Of a DNA stretch of 64,000 nucleotides, positions 31,908 to 41,505 are shown one piece after another. Positions within the stretch are counted from its first letter, which is position 1. Each line of letters begins with the position of its first letter. The position numbers and the translations under genes were made by a program. The stretch comes from Dysosmobacter sp. Marseille-Q4140. Lineage in GTDB: Bacteria > Bacillota > Clostridia > Oscillospirales > Oscillospiraceae. The stretch spans positions 2,418,001-2,482,000 of the forward strand of contig CP073694.1 in the NCBI GenBank assembly GCA_018228705.1, written 5' to 3'. The notes beneath the pieces were generated by a model that had not been told where the DNA came from, did not search any database, and saw nothing but the letters and a program-made list of their open reading frames with translations.

Positions 31908-31936
31908 AAAGCGGGAGGCAAACGGCCTCCCGCTTT
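31908..31936 (+). terminator. Terminator after deoD
   Basis: AAAGCGGGAGGC and its complement form a 12-bp stem with a five-base loop; the U-tract is short. Confidence 0.8.
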
Positions 31937-31987
31937 CGTCAAAATGGGGGAAAATGTGTCCAAAACGAAAACGATGGGGGTTCCTAG

Positions 31988-32038
31988 TTGAAATCCGGGT
32001 AAAGAACTGGTATAATGCAAGCTGATCCGAAACGGATC
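31988..32038 (+). promoter_or_regulatory. Promoter plus palindrome of nucleoside transporter
   Basis: TTGAAA and TATAAT are 17 bases apart (31988-32016). GATCCGAAACGGATC, a dyad at 32024-32038, lies at the expected transcript start and is a candidate operator. Confidence 0.75.
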
Positions 32039-32083
32039 GGACCCGGTTGAAACCGGAAAAATATGGAAAGAAGGTAGATTCCA

Positions 32084-33280
32084 ATGAAGAAGTTTCTTGC
32101 ATTGACTCTGGCATTGGTGATGGCCTTGTCCCTGGTCGCCTGCGGCGGCGGCAGCGATACCGCTCAGACGGACGAGGATACCGCCACGACCGAGGATACC
32201 GCCACTGACGAGACCACGACCGAGGCTCCCGCCAGCGCCGACGATATCCCCGACACCATGACCAGCGAGGACGGCAAGTATCAGGTGGCCTTCGTCACCG
32301 ACGTGGGCCAGCTGAAGGACAAGTCCTTCAACCAGGGCACCTTTGACGGCGTGAAGCTGTATGCCGCCGCCAACGGCCTGAGCTACAAGTACTATCAGCC
32401 CGCCAACTCCAGCGAGGCCACCGACGATGACCGCTATGACGCCATGAAGGCCGCCGTGGACGGCGGCGCTGAGGTCGTCGTGTGCGCCGGCTACCTGCAG
32501 GAGGCCGCCCTCAAGCGCGCCGCCATGGAGTTCCCCGACGTGCCCTTCGTGTTCATCGACGGCTATCCCCTGACCGATGACGACGGCAATGTCCTGGCCA
32601 ACGTGGCCGGCATCTCCTTCCAGGAGGAGCAGGCCGGTTATCTGGCCGGCTTCGCCGCTGTGAAGGACGGCTTCACCAAGCTGGGCTTCTCCGGCGGCGG
32701 CGGCGGCACCAACGATGCCTGCTGCCGGTTCGGCTACGGCTATGTCCAGGGCGCCAACGCCGCGGCTGAGGAGCTGGGCGTCACCGTCGACATGAACTAC
32801 TCCTGGGAGTACGGCGCCACCTTCTCCGCCTCCACCGAGCTGCAGACCATGATCAGCGGCTGGTATGCCAACGGCACTGAGATCGTCTTTGCCTGCGGCG
32901 GCTCCATGTTCCAGTCCATCGCCGCCGCGGCTTCCGCCAACGACGGCTATGTGATCGGCGTGGACGTGGACCAGTCCGGCGAGTCCGACTACGTGGTCAC
33001 CTCCGCCATGAAGGGTCTGTCTGACGCCGTGCAGTGGGCCGTTGGCCATGTGTATGACGGTACCTTCTCTGAGATCGGCGGCACCGGCACCTCTCTGGGC
33101 GTGAAGGACAACGCCGTGGCGCTGCCCACCGCCGAGGGTTCCTGGCGCTTCGAGACCTTCACCGTGGAGGAGTACGAGGATCTGTATCAGCAGATGCTGG
33201 ACGGCACCCTGGTGGTGGACAACGACTTCTCCAAGCTGGAGACCACCGAGTGGAGCAACGTGAACCTGAGCATTATCTAA
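32084..33280 (+). CDS. BMP-family substrate-binding lipoprotein (nucleoside uptake)
   Basis: The 398-residue product has a lipoprotein signal with lipobox LVAC (Cys20) and an acidic Thr/Asp-rich linker (residues ~24-60). The BMP/Med fold follows (VAFVTDVGQLKDKSFNQGT, VCAGYLQEAA, FIDGYPL, GFSGGGGG, IGVDVDQSG). BMP proteins bind nucleosides such as purines outside the membrane and deliver them to ABC permeases. AAGAAGGTAG precedes the ATG. It has its own terminator before the ATPase gene, which allows excess binding protein. Confidence 0.93.
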   Translation: MKKFLALTLALVMALSLVACGGGSDTAQTDEDTATTEDTATDETTTEAPASADDIPDTMTSEDGKYQVAFVTDVGQLKDKSFNQGTFDGVKLYAAANGLSYKYYQPANSSEATDDDRYDAMKAAVDGGAEVVVCAGYLQEAALKRAAMEFPDVPFVFIDGYPLTDDDGNVLANVAGISFQEEQAGYLAGFAAVKDGFTKLGFSGGGGGTNDACCRFGYGYVQGANAAAEELGVTVDMNYSWEYGATFSASTELQTMISGWYANGTEIVFACGGSMFQSIAAAASANDGYVIGVDVDQSGESDYVVTSAMKGLSDAVQWAVGHVYDGTFSEIGGTGTSLGVKDNAVALPTAEGSWRFETFTVEEYEDLYQQMLDGTLVVDNDFSKLETTEWSNVNLSII

Positions 33281-33298
33281 GGCAATATTTCACTGGGG

Positions 33299-33324
33299 AA
33301 AGAGGGCGCGAACGCGCCCTCTTT
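33299..33324 (+). terminator. Terminator/attenuator between binding protein and ATPase
   Basis: AAAGAGGGCGCG and complement form a perfect stem with a two-base loop, followed by CTTTT. Confidence 0.85.
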
Positions 33325-33357
33325 CTTTTGGCCCCGGCGTTCCGGGGCATGAATTTC

Positions 33358-33386
33358 TTGTGTTTTTTCCCCAAATATTATATAAT
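33358..33386 (+). promoter_or_regulatory. Secondary promoter of ATPase-permease genes
   Basis: TTGTGT and TATAAT are 17 bases apart, just before the ATPase ribosome site. Confidence 0.6.
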
Positions 33387-33413
33387 AGCTCTATCTATTC
33401 AGGAGAGGGCGGG

Positions 33414-34964
33414 ATGAGGCTTATGGAAGCGGAGAACATCATCGAAATGCTTCACATCACCAAGGAATTCCCCGGCATCATCGCCAATGACGACATCACG
33501 CTCCAGCTGCGGCGGGGAGAGATCCACGCGCTGCTGGGCGAAAACGGCGCCGGAAAGTCCACACTGATGAGCGTGCTGTTTGGCCTGTATCAGCCGGAGG
33601 CGGGCGTCATCAAGAAAAACGGGCAGGAAGTGAAGATCCACGACCCCAACGACGCCACCGCCCTGGGGATCGGCATGGTGCACCAGCACTTCAAGCTGAT
33701 CGACGTGTTCACGGTGCTGGACAACATCATTTTGGGGGCGGAGACCACCAAACTGGGCTTTTTGCAGAAGAAGGAGGCCCGGAAGAAGGTGGAGGCCCTG
33801 TCGGAGAAATACGGCCTCAAGGTGGATCTGGACGCCCGGGTGGAGGATATCACCGTGGGCATGCAGCAGCGGGTGGAGATCCTGAAGATGCTCTACCGGG
33901 ACAACGAGATCCTGATTTTCGACGAGCCCACCGCCGTGCTGACGCCCCAGGAGATCGACGAGCTCATGGCCACCATGAAGGAGTTCGCCAAGGAGGGCAA
34001 GTCCATCCTCTTCATCTCCCACAAGCTCAATGAGATCATGGCCGTGGCCGACCGGGTGACGGTGCTGCGCAAGGGCAAGTGCATCGGCACCGTGGAGACC
34101 AGGGACACGGACAAGCAGTCCCTCAGCAACATGATGGTGGGCCGCCCCGTGCAGCTGGAGGTGGTCAAGGCCCCCGCCCGGCCCACCGACGTGGTGCTGG
34201 ATGTGGCGGGCCTTACCGTGCCCTCCAAGAGCCACAAGCGCAACGCCGTCAACGACGTCACCTTCCAGGTGCGGGCCGGGGAGATCGTCTGCATCGCCGG
34301 CATCGACGGCAACGGCCAGAGCGAGCTGATCTACGGCCTGACGGGGCTGGAGAAGTGCTCCGGCGGCACCGTGAAGCTGTGCGGCCGGGACATCTCCCAC
34401 GCCTCCATCCGCCACCGGGGGGACGACATGAGCCACATCCCCGAGGACCGGCACAAGCACGGGCTGATCCTGGATTTCACCCTGGAGCAGAACATGGTGC
34501 TCCAGCGGTTCCGTGAGCCCCGGTTCCAGCACATGGGCTTCATCAAAAACGGTGCCGTGCGGGAGTACGCCGACAAGCTGATCGAGCAGTATGACGTCCG
34601 CTCCGGCCAGGGGCCCGTCACCGTGGCCCGCAGCATGTCCGGCGGCAACCAGCAAAAGGCCATCATCGCCCGGGAGGTGGACCGGGACAAGCCGCTGATC
34701 GTGGCCGTCCAGCCCACCCGGGGCCTGGACGTGGGCGCCATCGAATACATCCACAGCCAGCTGGTGGCGGAGCGGGACAAGGGCCGCGCCGTGCTGCTGG
34801 TGTCGCTGGAGCTGGACGAGGTCATGAGCCTCAGCGACCGGATCCTGGTGATGTACGAGGGCGAGATCGTGGGCGAGCTGGATCCCCGGACCACCACCGT
34901 GCAGGAGCTGGGCCTGTATATGGCAGGCGCCAAGAGAACGACGAAGGCAGGTGAGACGGCGTGA
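33414..34964 (+). CDS. Nucleoside ABC transporter ATP-binding protein (two ABC domains)
   Basis: The 516-residue protein contains two ABC domains. The first has Walker A GENGAGKSTLMS and Walker B ILIFDEPTAVL. The second has GIDGNGQSEL in place of a normal Walker A and signature SGGNQQKAIIARE with QPTRGLDVG. This asymmetric pair is standard for BMP-linked and sugar importers. The ATG at 33414 is preceded by GGAG. It overlaps the next permease gene by 4 bases. Confidence 0.94.
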   Translation: MRLMEAENIIEMLHITKEFPGIIANDDITLQLRRGEIHALLGENGAGKSTLMSVLFGLYQPEAGVIKKNGQEVKIHDPNDATALGIGMVHQHFKLIDVFTVLDNIILGAETTKLGFLQKKEARKKVEALSEKYGLKVDLDARVEDITVGMQQRVEILKMLYRDNEILIFDEPTAVLTPQEIDELMATMKEFAKEGKSILFISHKLNEIMAVADRVTVLRKGKCIGTVETRDTDKQSLSNMMVGRPVQLEVVKAPARPTDVVLDVAGLTVPSKSHKRNAVNDVTFQVRAGEIVCIAGIDGNGQSELIYGLTGLEKCSGGTVKLCGRDISHASIRHRGDDMSHIPEDRHKHGLILDFTLEQNMVLQRFREPRFQHMGFIKNGAVREYADKLIEQYDVRSGQGPVTVARSMSGGNQQKAIIAREVDRDKPLIVAVQPTRGLDVGAIEYIHSQLVAERDKGRAVLLVSLELDEVMSLSDRILVMYEGEIVGELDPRTTTVQELGLYMAGAKRTTKAGETA

Positions 34965-36214
34965 AGCAAAAGGGTTCCAATCTGTTGGAGCGGGACGGCA
35001 CCAAATCCGTGCTGGCGTCCCTGATCTCCATTTTCATCGGCCTGATCGTGGGCGGCGTCATCATTCTGATCGTGGGCCTGGGCTCTCCGGAGCTGGGCAT
35101 CACCGGTGCCTGGGACGGCATCCGGCTGGTGTTCTGCGGCCTCTTCGCCACCGGACGGGACGCCGCCGGCGCCCTGACCTTCGGCTTCAACCCCACCAAC
35201 ATGGGCAATATGCTCTTCCGGGCCACGCCGCTGATCCTGACGGGCCTTTCCGTGGCCGTGGCCTTCAAGACGGGCCTTTTCAACATCGGCGCGCCGGGCC
35301 AGTACCTGATGGGCACCGCCGCCACGCTGATGCTGGCCCTGGGCATCCCCTCCGAGACCGTCCCCGCCGGGCTGATCTGGGTGATCGCCTTTTTGGGCGG
35401 CATCCTGGCCGGCGCCGTGTGGGGCTGCATCCCGGGCCTGGTGAAGGCCTTCCTCAACATCAACGAGGTGCTGGCCTGCATCATGACCAACTGGATCGCC
35501 GCCAATCTGGTCACCTGGATGTTCGACGGCAGCGACTACCGCAACCTGGTGGAGAACACCAAGAGCGGCTATATCTACAAGACCTCCTTCAACGGCGTCC
35601 AGACGCCCAAGCTGGGGCTGGACAAGCTCTTCCCCAACTCCCAGGTCAACGGCGGCATCCTGGTGGCCATCGTCATCGCGGTGCTGATCTACATCCTTAT
35701 GAGCAAGACCACCCTGGGCTATGAGCTCAAGGCCTGCGGCGCCAACCGCCACGCCGCCCGGTACGCCGGCATCGCCGACAAGCGCAACATCGTGCTGTCC
35801 ATGGCCATCGCCGGCGGCCTCTCCGGCGCCGCGGCGTCGCTGTACTACCTCTCCGGCAACACCGAGTTCTTCTGGTCCACCTACCAGTCCCTGCCCGCCA
35901 CGGGCTTCAACGGCATCCCCGTGGCCCTGCTGGCGGCCAGCCATCCCATCGCGGTGGTGTTCACCGGCTGCTTCATGTCCATGCTGGACATCGTGGGACT
36001 GCAGATGACCAACCTGACGGCCTACAACGAGTACATCACCGACGTGATCATCGCGGTGATCGTGTACCTCAGCGCCTTCTCCCTGGTGATCAAGATGCTG
36101 CTCAGCGCCCGGGGCAAGCGCCGGGCTGCGGCGGCGGAGCAGGCGGCCCCGGCGGCCGCACCGGCAAAGGACGGGCCGGATGGAACGGATGGGAAAGGAG
36201 GCGATGGGGTATGA
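34961..36214 (+). CDS. Nucleoside ABC transporter permease 1
   Basis: The 417-residue membrane protein has about 9-10 helices and the BPD_transp_2 signatures FNIGAPGQYLMG and LNINEVLACIMTNW, ending in a hydrophilic Ala/Gly tail. It starts with GTG at 34961, overlapping the ATPase stop, and overlaps the second permease by 4 bases, so the three are translationally coupled. It forms half of the membrane channel. Confidence 0.93.
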   Translation: MKQKGSNLLERDGTKSVLASLISIFIGLIVGGVIILIVGLGSPELGITGAWDGIRLVFCGLFATGRDAAGALTFGFNPTNMGNMLFRATPLILTGLSVAVAFKTGLFNIGAPGQYLMGTAATLMLALGIPSETVPAGLIWVIAFLGGILAGAVWGCIPGLVKAFLNINEVLACIMTNWIAANLVTWMFDGSDYRNLVENTKSGYIYKTSFNGVQTPKLGLDKLFPNSQVNGGILVAIVIAVLIYILMSKTTLGYELKACGANRHAARYAGIADKRNIVLSMAIAGGLSGAAASLYYLSGNTEFFWSTYQSLPATGFNGIPVALLAASHPIAVVFTGCFMSMLDIVGLQMTNLTAYNEYITDVIIAVIVYLSAFSLVIKMLLSARGKRRAAAAEQAAPAAAPAKDGPDGTDGKGGDGV

Positions 36215-37242
36215 CGTTTCTGATCCAGCAGACCCTGATCTACGCCGTCCCCCTGATGATCGTGGCCCTGGCCGGCGTGTTCGCCGAGCGCAGCGGCATC
36301 ATCAACCTGGCGCTGGAAGGCATCATGATTTTCGGCGCCTTCGTGGGCGTGCTGTTCGTCAACGTGACCCAGCAGGCGGGCACCTTCGCCGAGGCCAAGG
36401 CTGCCGGCGACTGGGTGGCCCTCCAGGGCTTCATGCTGCTGGCCATGCTGGCGGCGGCGGTGATGGGGGCCGTGTTCTCCCTGCTGCTGAGCTTTGCCTC
36501 CGTGAACCTGAAGGCGGACCAGACCATCGGCGGCACCGCGCTGAACCTGCTGGCCCCCGCCCTGGTGCTGTTCTTCATCCGCATCATCGCCAACCAGAAC
36601 ACCCTCCAGATGGCCGAGGGCGACTCCGCCAGCTGGTTCATGATCAAAAAGAGCTTCTTCGGCTACGGCCGCGGCGATGAGATGGGCTTCCTGGGCTCCA
36701 CCTTCGTCGACAAGACCTACCTTGCCACCTACATCTGCATCCTGCTGTTCGTGGTGCTGTCCATCCTGCTGTACAAGACCCGCTTCGGCCTGCGGCTGCG
36801 CTCCTGCGGTGAAAATCCCCAGGCGGCGGACTCTCTGGGCATCAACGTCTACAAGATGCGCTACGCCGGCACCACCATCTCCGGCGCCCTGGCGGGCATG
36901 GGCGGCTTCGTCTACGCCATGACCACCGCCAACTGCGCCTCCACCGGCGACGTGGCGGGCTTCGGCTTCCTGGCCCTGGCGGTGATGATCTTCGGCAACT
37001 GGAAGCCCCTGAACATCGCCGGCGCGGCGTTGATCTTCGGCCTGTTCAAGTGCATCGCCGCCTCCTACTCCAGCATCGACATCAACGGCGACGGCGTGTT
37101 CCTGCTCAAGGAGATCGGCGTGAGCCCCCACTTCTACCGGATGCTGCCCTATATCATCACCCTGGTGGTGCTGGCCTTCACCTCCAAGAAGTCCCGGGCC
37201 CCCAAGGCCGAGGGCATCCCCTACGACAAGGGCCAGCGCTGA
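36211..37242 (+). CDS. Nucleoside ABC transporter permease 2
   Basis: The 343-residue permease has the family pattern VFAERSGIINLALEG near the N-terminus, TIGGTALNLLAP, and about nine membrane helices (FGFLALAVMIFGNWKP region). It partners the first permease as a heterodimer. The phosphoribosyltransferase-like gene begins 16 bases later. Confidence 0.93.
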   Translation: MTFLIQQTLIYAVPLMIVALAGVFAERSGIINLALEGIMIFGAFVGVLFVNVTQQAGTFAEAKAAGDWVALQGFMLLAMLAAAVMGAVFSLLLSFASVNLKADQTIGGTALNLLAPALVLFFIRIIANQNTLQMAEGDSASWFMIKKSFFGYGRGDEMGFLGSTFVDKTYLATYICILLFVVLSILLYKTRFGLRLRSCGENPQAADSLGINVYKMRYAGTTISGALAGMGGFVYAMTTANCASTGDVAGFGFLALAVMIFGNWKPLNIAGAALIFGLFKCIAASYSSIDINGDGVFLLKEIGVSPHFYRMLPYIITLVVLAFTSKKSRAPKAEGIPYDKGQR

Positions 37243-37258
37243 GAGAGGGGGGAGCGCC

Positions 37259-37897
37259 ATGGAACCGAACTTTTTCCAGCTCCCCGTCTGTGTGGGAGAC
37301 GTGACGCTGCGGGTGGCCCGGGGCCACTTTGCCACCCGTCACAGCCACATCAACTATCTCATCGACGTGACCGCCCAGAAGGCCAGCCTCCGGGAGGCGG
37401 AGGCCGTGGCCCAGCAGCTGGCGGAGCGGCACCTGTCCAACAGCCTGGTGGACACCATTTTGTGCCTGGACGGCACCCGGGTCATCGGCACCTGCCTTGC
37501 CCGGCAGCTGACCCAGTCCGGCTACCGCTCCATGAACGAGGGCCGGGACATGTATGTCCTCCGGGCGGAGGCCGACGGCGAGGGCAAGATCCTGATTCGG
37601 GACAATGCCCGCCACATGATCCGGGGGAAGAACGTGCTGCTCCTGGTGGCCTCTCTGACCACCGGCACCACCGCCCGCCGGGGCATGGAGTGCGTGGCGT
37701 ACTACGGCGGCCATGTGGCCGGCGTGGCCGCCATTTACAGCCATAAGACGGTCATGGAGGACGTGCCCGTGGCGTCGCTGTTCGATTACACGGACCTGCC
37801 GGATTACGCCAGCTATCCGCCGGACCAGTGTCCCTTCTGCCGCCGGGGCGTGCCCCTGGACGCGGTGGTCAACAGCTTCGGCTATTCTGTCATATGA
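37259..37897 (+). CDS. Phosphoribosyltransferase-like protein
   Basis: This 212-residue protein has a type I phosphoribosyltransferase fold pattern similar to orotate phosphoribosyltransferase. The PRPP loop is atypical: VLLLVASLTTGTTARRG, where two acidic residues normally precede TTG. A C-terminal zinc-like CPFCRRG is also unusual. Loss of the acidic pair suggests altered substrate use or a regulatory binding role. It follows the transporter genes with GAGAGGGGGGAG upstream, so a nucleobase/nucleotide role is likely. Confidence 0.8.
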   Translation: MEPNFFQLPVCVGDVTLRVARGHFATRHSHINYLIDVTAQKASLREAEAVAQQLAERHLSNSLVDTILCLDGTRVIGTCLARQLTQSGYRSMNEGRDMYVLRAEADGEGKILIRDNARHMIRGKNVLLLVASLTTGTTARRGMECVAYYGGHVAGVAAIYSHKTVMEDVPVASLFDYTDLPDYASYPPDQCPFCRRGVPLDAVVNSFGYSVI

Positions 37898-37908
37898 CGC
37901 AGCGAAAC

Positions 37909-37940
37909 CGCACCCCCGGCGCCTGGGCGCCGGGGGTGCG
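37909..37940. terminator. Bidirectional terminator
   Basis: CGCACCCCCGGCGC and complement form a 14-bp stem between convergent genes. Confidence 0.82.
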
Positions 37941-37986
37941 GTGCGTCGCAGGGGAGGCCGGACCGGGACGCCGGAGGAGGGATTGC

Positions 37987-38907
37987 CTATCCCAGCACGT
38001 ACCCCGCCAGTGAAGCCGCCAGCGCCGCCGCCAGGAGGCCCTGGACCGCCTTGCCCCGGAGACAGGCTGCCGGGGACAGGCCGCTGCCCTCCAGCACCGC
38101 CGCCGTCTGGCACAGCACCGACAGCCCGCCCCAGCCCGCCATGCCGGAGGCCAGGATGAAGCCGAAGCGGTCCGGCGTCAGCAGGGGCGTCAGGGAGAAC
38201 AGCTCCGTGAGCCCCACCAGCGCCGCCCCGGCCCGGCCCCCCAGGGCCGCCAGAGGCCTTGCCAGCACGTAGAAGAACACCACGAAGGCGCACACCGACG
38301 CCATGCCCCGCAGAGACGCTGCCACCGCCTCCACCAGGGCGGCGGGGGCCGACACGGCCCGGAAGGCCGGCGGCCGGGTCAGCTGCCGCCGCCGGGCGGG
38401 CCGCGCCCGGCCCCGGAACAAAAGGCCCGTCAGCAGCGCCGAGAGCAGGTGGATCAGCCACAGCCAGATCCCCGTCCGCACGCTGCCGAACACCCCCACG
38501 CCCAGGACGCTGATGAGGAACACCGGGTTGGAGTTGTTGCAGAAGGTCAGCAGCCGCTCCCCCTCCTCCCGGGATACCAGTCCCGCCCGGCACAGCTGCG
38601 CGGCGGTGGAGGCGCCGATGGGGTAGCCCCCCACCAGCCCCAGCACCAGCGCGGCGCTGCCGGCCCCGGGCACCCGGTAGAGCGGTTCCATCAGCCCCGC
38701 CAGCCAGGGGGCTGCCAGCTCGCCGAAGCCCAGGGACAGCAGGGCGGAGGTGACTACCAGGAAGGGGAACAGCGCCGGGACCACGGACCGGGCGCACAGG
38801 TCCAGCGCCTCCTCCACGGAGGCCCGGACCGCGGCGGCGTCCGCCAGCATCCACAGCAGCAGTCCGCACAGTCCCAGACAGGCCAAAAGGCGCCAGCGCA
38901 GTCTCAT
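37987..38907 (-). CDS. ylbJ: Sporulation integral membrane protein YlbJ-like
   Basis: The 306-residue, strongly hydrophobic protein has nucleoside-recognition (Gate-like) features seen in YlbJ: VVPALFPFLVVTSALLSLGF, GLVGGYPIGA and FCNNSNPVFLISV. In Bacillus, YlbJ is made in the mother cell and is needed for heat-resistant spores. It is divergent from yqfC, so two sporulation transcription units share the 110-base spacer. Confidence 0.88.
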   Translation of the reverse strand: MRLRWRLLACLGLCGLLLWMLADAAAVRASVEEALDLCARSVVPALFPFLVVTSALLSLGFGELAAPWLAGLMEPLYRVPGAGSAALVLGLVGGYPIGASTAAQLCRAGLVSREEGERLLTFCNNSNPVFLISVLGVGVFGSVRTGIWLWLIHLLSALLTGLLFRGRARPARRRQLTRPPAFRAVSAPAALVEAVAASLRGMASVCAFVVFFYVLARPLAALGGRAGAALVGLTELFSLTPLLTPDRFGFILASGMAGWGGLSVLCQTAAVLEGSGLSPAACLRGKAVQGLLAAALAASLAGYVLG

Positions 38908-38970
38908 TCCCCCGTCACCCCCCGCCTGAGTCTATGCCCCGCCGGCGGCGGCTATGCCGCCGTGGGACAC

Positions 38971-38999
38971 GCAAGTTTCTCCCCGGCGGCGCATACAGT
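38971..38999 (+). promoter_or_regulatory. Candidate sigma-E-type promoter of yqfC-yqfD
   Basis: CATACAGT resembles the sigma-E -10 and GCAAGTTT lies 13 bases upstream. In Bacillus the yqfCD operon is sigma-E dependent, which fits, but the -35 match is partial. Confidence 0.45.
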
Positions 39000-39017
39000 C
39001 GGGGGAGAGGTGAGACG

Positions 39018-39302
39018 ATGGAGCGGAACAAAAAAGACAAGGCGGGGGTCCTGGACACGGTGGCGGAGCTGTTCGACCTGCCGGCGGACGTGGTGGCGGG
39101 CCTGCCCCACCTGGAGATGGTGGGCAGCCGCCAGCTGTATCTGGAGCACCACGCCGGGATCCTGTCCTATGGGGAGGAGCAGATCGACGTGAACACCTCC
39201 GGCGGTGTGCTGCGGGTGCGGGGGCAGCGGCTGTCCCTGATGGCCATGACGGCGGAGGAGCTGCGGATCGGCGGGCGGATCGCCGCCGTGGAGTGGGTGT
39301 AG
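39018..39302 (+). CDS. yqfC: Sporulation protein YqfC
   Basis: The 94-residue product shows the YabP/YqfC pattern (LPADVVAGLPHLEMVGSRQLYLEHHAGI, shown in part, then GGVLRVRG). It is preceded by GGGAGAGG and followed 3 bases later by yqfD. YqfC/YabP proteins act in coat or engulfment-stage processes. Confidence 0.9.
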   Translation: MERNKKDKAGVLDTVAELFDLPADVVAGLPHLEMVGSRQLYLEHHAGILSYGEEQIDVNTSGGVLRVRGQRLSLMAMTAEELRIGGRIAAVEWV

Positions 39303-39305
39303 GCC

Positions 39306-40511
39306 ATGCTGAAAGAGATCGTCAACCGCCTCCGCGGCCAGACCTGGGTGCGGGTGGAGGCCCCCTTCCCGGAGCGGGTGCTGAACCTGTGCAGCGCCAG
39401 GGGGCTGGCCTTCTGGGACCTGGAGTGGCAGTCGGAGACCGCCTTCACCTGCCGCCTCAGCCGCCGGGACTGCGGGCGGCTGCGGCGGGCTCTGCGGAGG
39501 ATGGAGTGCGAGATGACCGTGGTCCGGGGCGAGGGCGTGCCCTTCTTCCTGGGCCGGTTCCGCCGGCGGCAGGTGCTGCTGGCGGGCCTCACGGCGTGCG
39601 TGCTGTGGGTGACGGTGGGGTCCTTCTTCATCTGGGACTTCACCGTGGAGGGCAACGAGACCGTCTCGGACGAGGAGATCCTAAGGGCTCTGGAGAAAAA
39701 CGGCATCGGCATCGGTACGCTGGGCCTGGGCCTGGACACGGAGGACCTGCGCAATCACATCCTGCTGGAGATCCCGGAGCTCAACTGGCTCACCGTCAAC
39801 GTCTCCGGCTGCCGGGCCACGGTCCAGGTGCAGGAGCGGCGGCCGGTGCCGGAGCTGGTCAGCAAACGGGAACCGGCCAACGTAGTGGCCCGTCGGGCCG
39901 GTCTGGTGCTGGAGATCCAGGCGCTGGACGGCACCGCCTGCGTCCTGCCGGGCACGGCTGTGACGGAGGGGCAGATCCTGATCTCCGGCGTGGAGGACAC
40001 GCAGACCCTGGGCGCCCGGGTCCTCACCGGCATGGGCACCGTGGAGGCCCGGACCTGGTATACGCTCACTGCCGACCTGCCCCTTTCGGCGCCGGTGAAG
40101 CGCTACACCGGGGAGGAGCGGACCTTTTACTCCCTGGTCCTGGGGACGGAGCGGATAAAATTCTTCTCAAACAGTGGCATGGAGGCCGGTTCTTATGATA
40201 AAATAACCACCAGAGACCGTCTCACCTTCTTTGGCGTGCCGCTGCCGGTGACGCTGGAGCGGGAGACGTGCCGGTACTATGAGCCCCAGGCCGCCGCCGT
40301 GGATATCGCCGCCGCGGAGGACGCGGCCGAGGCGGCCCTGACCGACTACCTTCACACCCTGGTGGACGACTACGGCACCGTGTCCTCCACCCTCTGCTCC
40401 TCCCGCCAGCGGGGCGAGACGCTGACAGTGACGCTGACGGCGGAGTGTGTGGAGCAGATCGCCCAGACGGTGCCCATCTATACGGAAGAACCGGACGGAG
40501 ACCGCCCGTAA
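39306..40511 (+). CDS. yqfD: Sporulation protein YqfD
   Basis: The 401-residue product matches YqfD: an N-terminal cytosolic part, one membrane helix near residues 92-112 (LLAGLTACVLWVTVGSFFI), a POTRA-like segment (FTVEGNETVSDEEIL) and a large extracytoplasmic domain. YqfD is an engulfment/forespore-mother cell protein in Bacillus. The next gene, phoH, follows in the same order as in many Firmicutes. Confidence 0.92.
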   Translation: MLKEIVNRLRGQTWVRVEAPFPERVLNLCSARGLAFWDLEWQSETAFTCRLSRRDCGRLRRALRRMECEMTVVRGEGVPFFLGRFRRRQVLLAGLTACVLWVTVGSFFIWDFTVEGNETVSDEEILRALEKNGIGIGTLGLGLDTEDLRNHILLEIPELNWLTVNVSGCRATVQVQERRPVPELVSKREPANVVARRAGLVLEIQALDGTACVLPGTAVTEGQILISGVEDTQTLGARVLTGMGTVEARTWYTLTADLPLSAPVKRYTGEERTFYSLVLGTERIKFFSNSGMEAGSYDKITTRDRLTFFGVPLPVTLERETCRYYEPQAAAVDIAAAEDAAEAALTDYLHTLVDDYGTVSSTLCSSRQRGETLTVTLTAECVEQIAQTVPIYTEEPDGDRP

Positions 40512-40530
40512 AAAGCACAGGAGTGATACT

Positions 40531-41505
40531 TTGGAACAGAGAATCAGCATTGAGCGGCTGGAGCAGGCCGTGAACATCTTCGGGTCCTTCGACGAGAACA
40601 TCCGCCTGCTGGAGCAGGAGTTCTCCGTCACGGTGGTGAACCGGGACGGAGAGCTCCGGGTGGAGGGCGAGCCGGAGAACACGATGCTGGCCTGCAAGGC
40701 CATCCAGGCCCTGCTGACCCTCTCCTCCCGGGGAGAGGCCATCGGCGAGCAGAACGTGCGCTACGTCATCGGATTGGTCCGCTCCGGCAAGGAGGAGCAG
40801 ATCACCCAGCTGACCGGGGACGTGCTGTGCATCTCCGCCAAGGGCCGGCCCATCAAGCCCAAGACCATCGGCCAGAAGGAGTATATCGCCTCCGTTCTGA
40901 AAAACACCGTCACCATCGGCGTGGGCCCGGCGGGCACCGGCAAGACGTATCTGGCCGTGGCCGCCGCCGTCCAGGCCTTCCGGGACAAGCAGGTCAACCG
41001 CATCATCCTCACCCGCCCGGCGGTGGAGGCCGGCGAGCGGCTGGGCTTTCTTCCCGGCGACCTCCAGAGCAAGGTGGACCCGTACCTGCGGCCGCTGTAT
41101 GACGCCCTGTTCGACATGCTGGGGGCGGAGACCTACCAGAAGTACCTGGAGCGGGGCAACATCGAGGTAGCGCCCCTGGCCTATATGCGGGGCCGCACCC
41201 TGGACGACAGCTTCATCATCCTGGACGAGGCCCAGAACACCTCCCGGGAGCAGATGAAGATGTTCCTGACCCGCCTGGGCTTCGGGTCCAAGATCGTCAT
41301 TACCGGCGACGTGACCCAGATCGACCTGCCCGACGGCAAGGCCTCTGGCCTCCGGGAGGCCATGCGGGTGCTGCGGAAGGTGGAGGGCATCGGCATCTGC
41401 GAGCTGACCAACGCCGACGTGGTCCGCCACGTCATGGTCCAGCGGATCGTGGCGGCCTATGAGGAGTACGAGAACGCCAGAAACGGCGGAAAGGGGAAGA
41501 AGTGA
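40531..41505 (+). CDS. phoH: PhoH-like ATPase
   Basis: The 324-residue product has Walker [14 protein letters not shown], Walker [10 protein letters not shown] and [12 protein letters not shown], the PhoH ATPase hallmarks, after a small KH-like N-terminus. PhoH proteins are thought to act with RNA and ribonucleases. The start is TTG at 40531 with GGAG 7 bases upstream; no suitable ATG is near. It overlaps ybeY by one base, consistent with joint RNA-processing roles. Confidence 0.93.
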   Translation: MEQRISIERLEQAVNIFGSFDENIRLLEQEFSVTVVNRDGELRVEGEPENTMLACKAIQALLTLSSRGEAIGEQNVRYVIGLVRSGKEEQITQLTGDVLCISAKGRPIKPKTIGQKEYIASVLKNTVTIGVGPAGTGKTYLAVAAAVQAFRDKQVNRIILTRPAVEAGERLGFLPGDLQSKVDPYLRPLYDALFDMLGAETYQKYLERGNIEVAPLAYMRGRTLDDSFIILDEAQNTSREQMKMFLTRLGFGSKIVITGDVTQIDLPDGKASGLREAMRVLRKVEGIGICELTNADVVRHVMVQRIVAAYEEYENARNGGKGKK

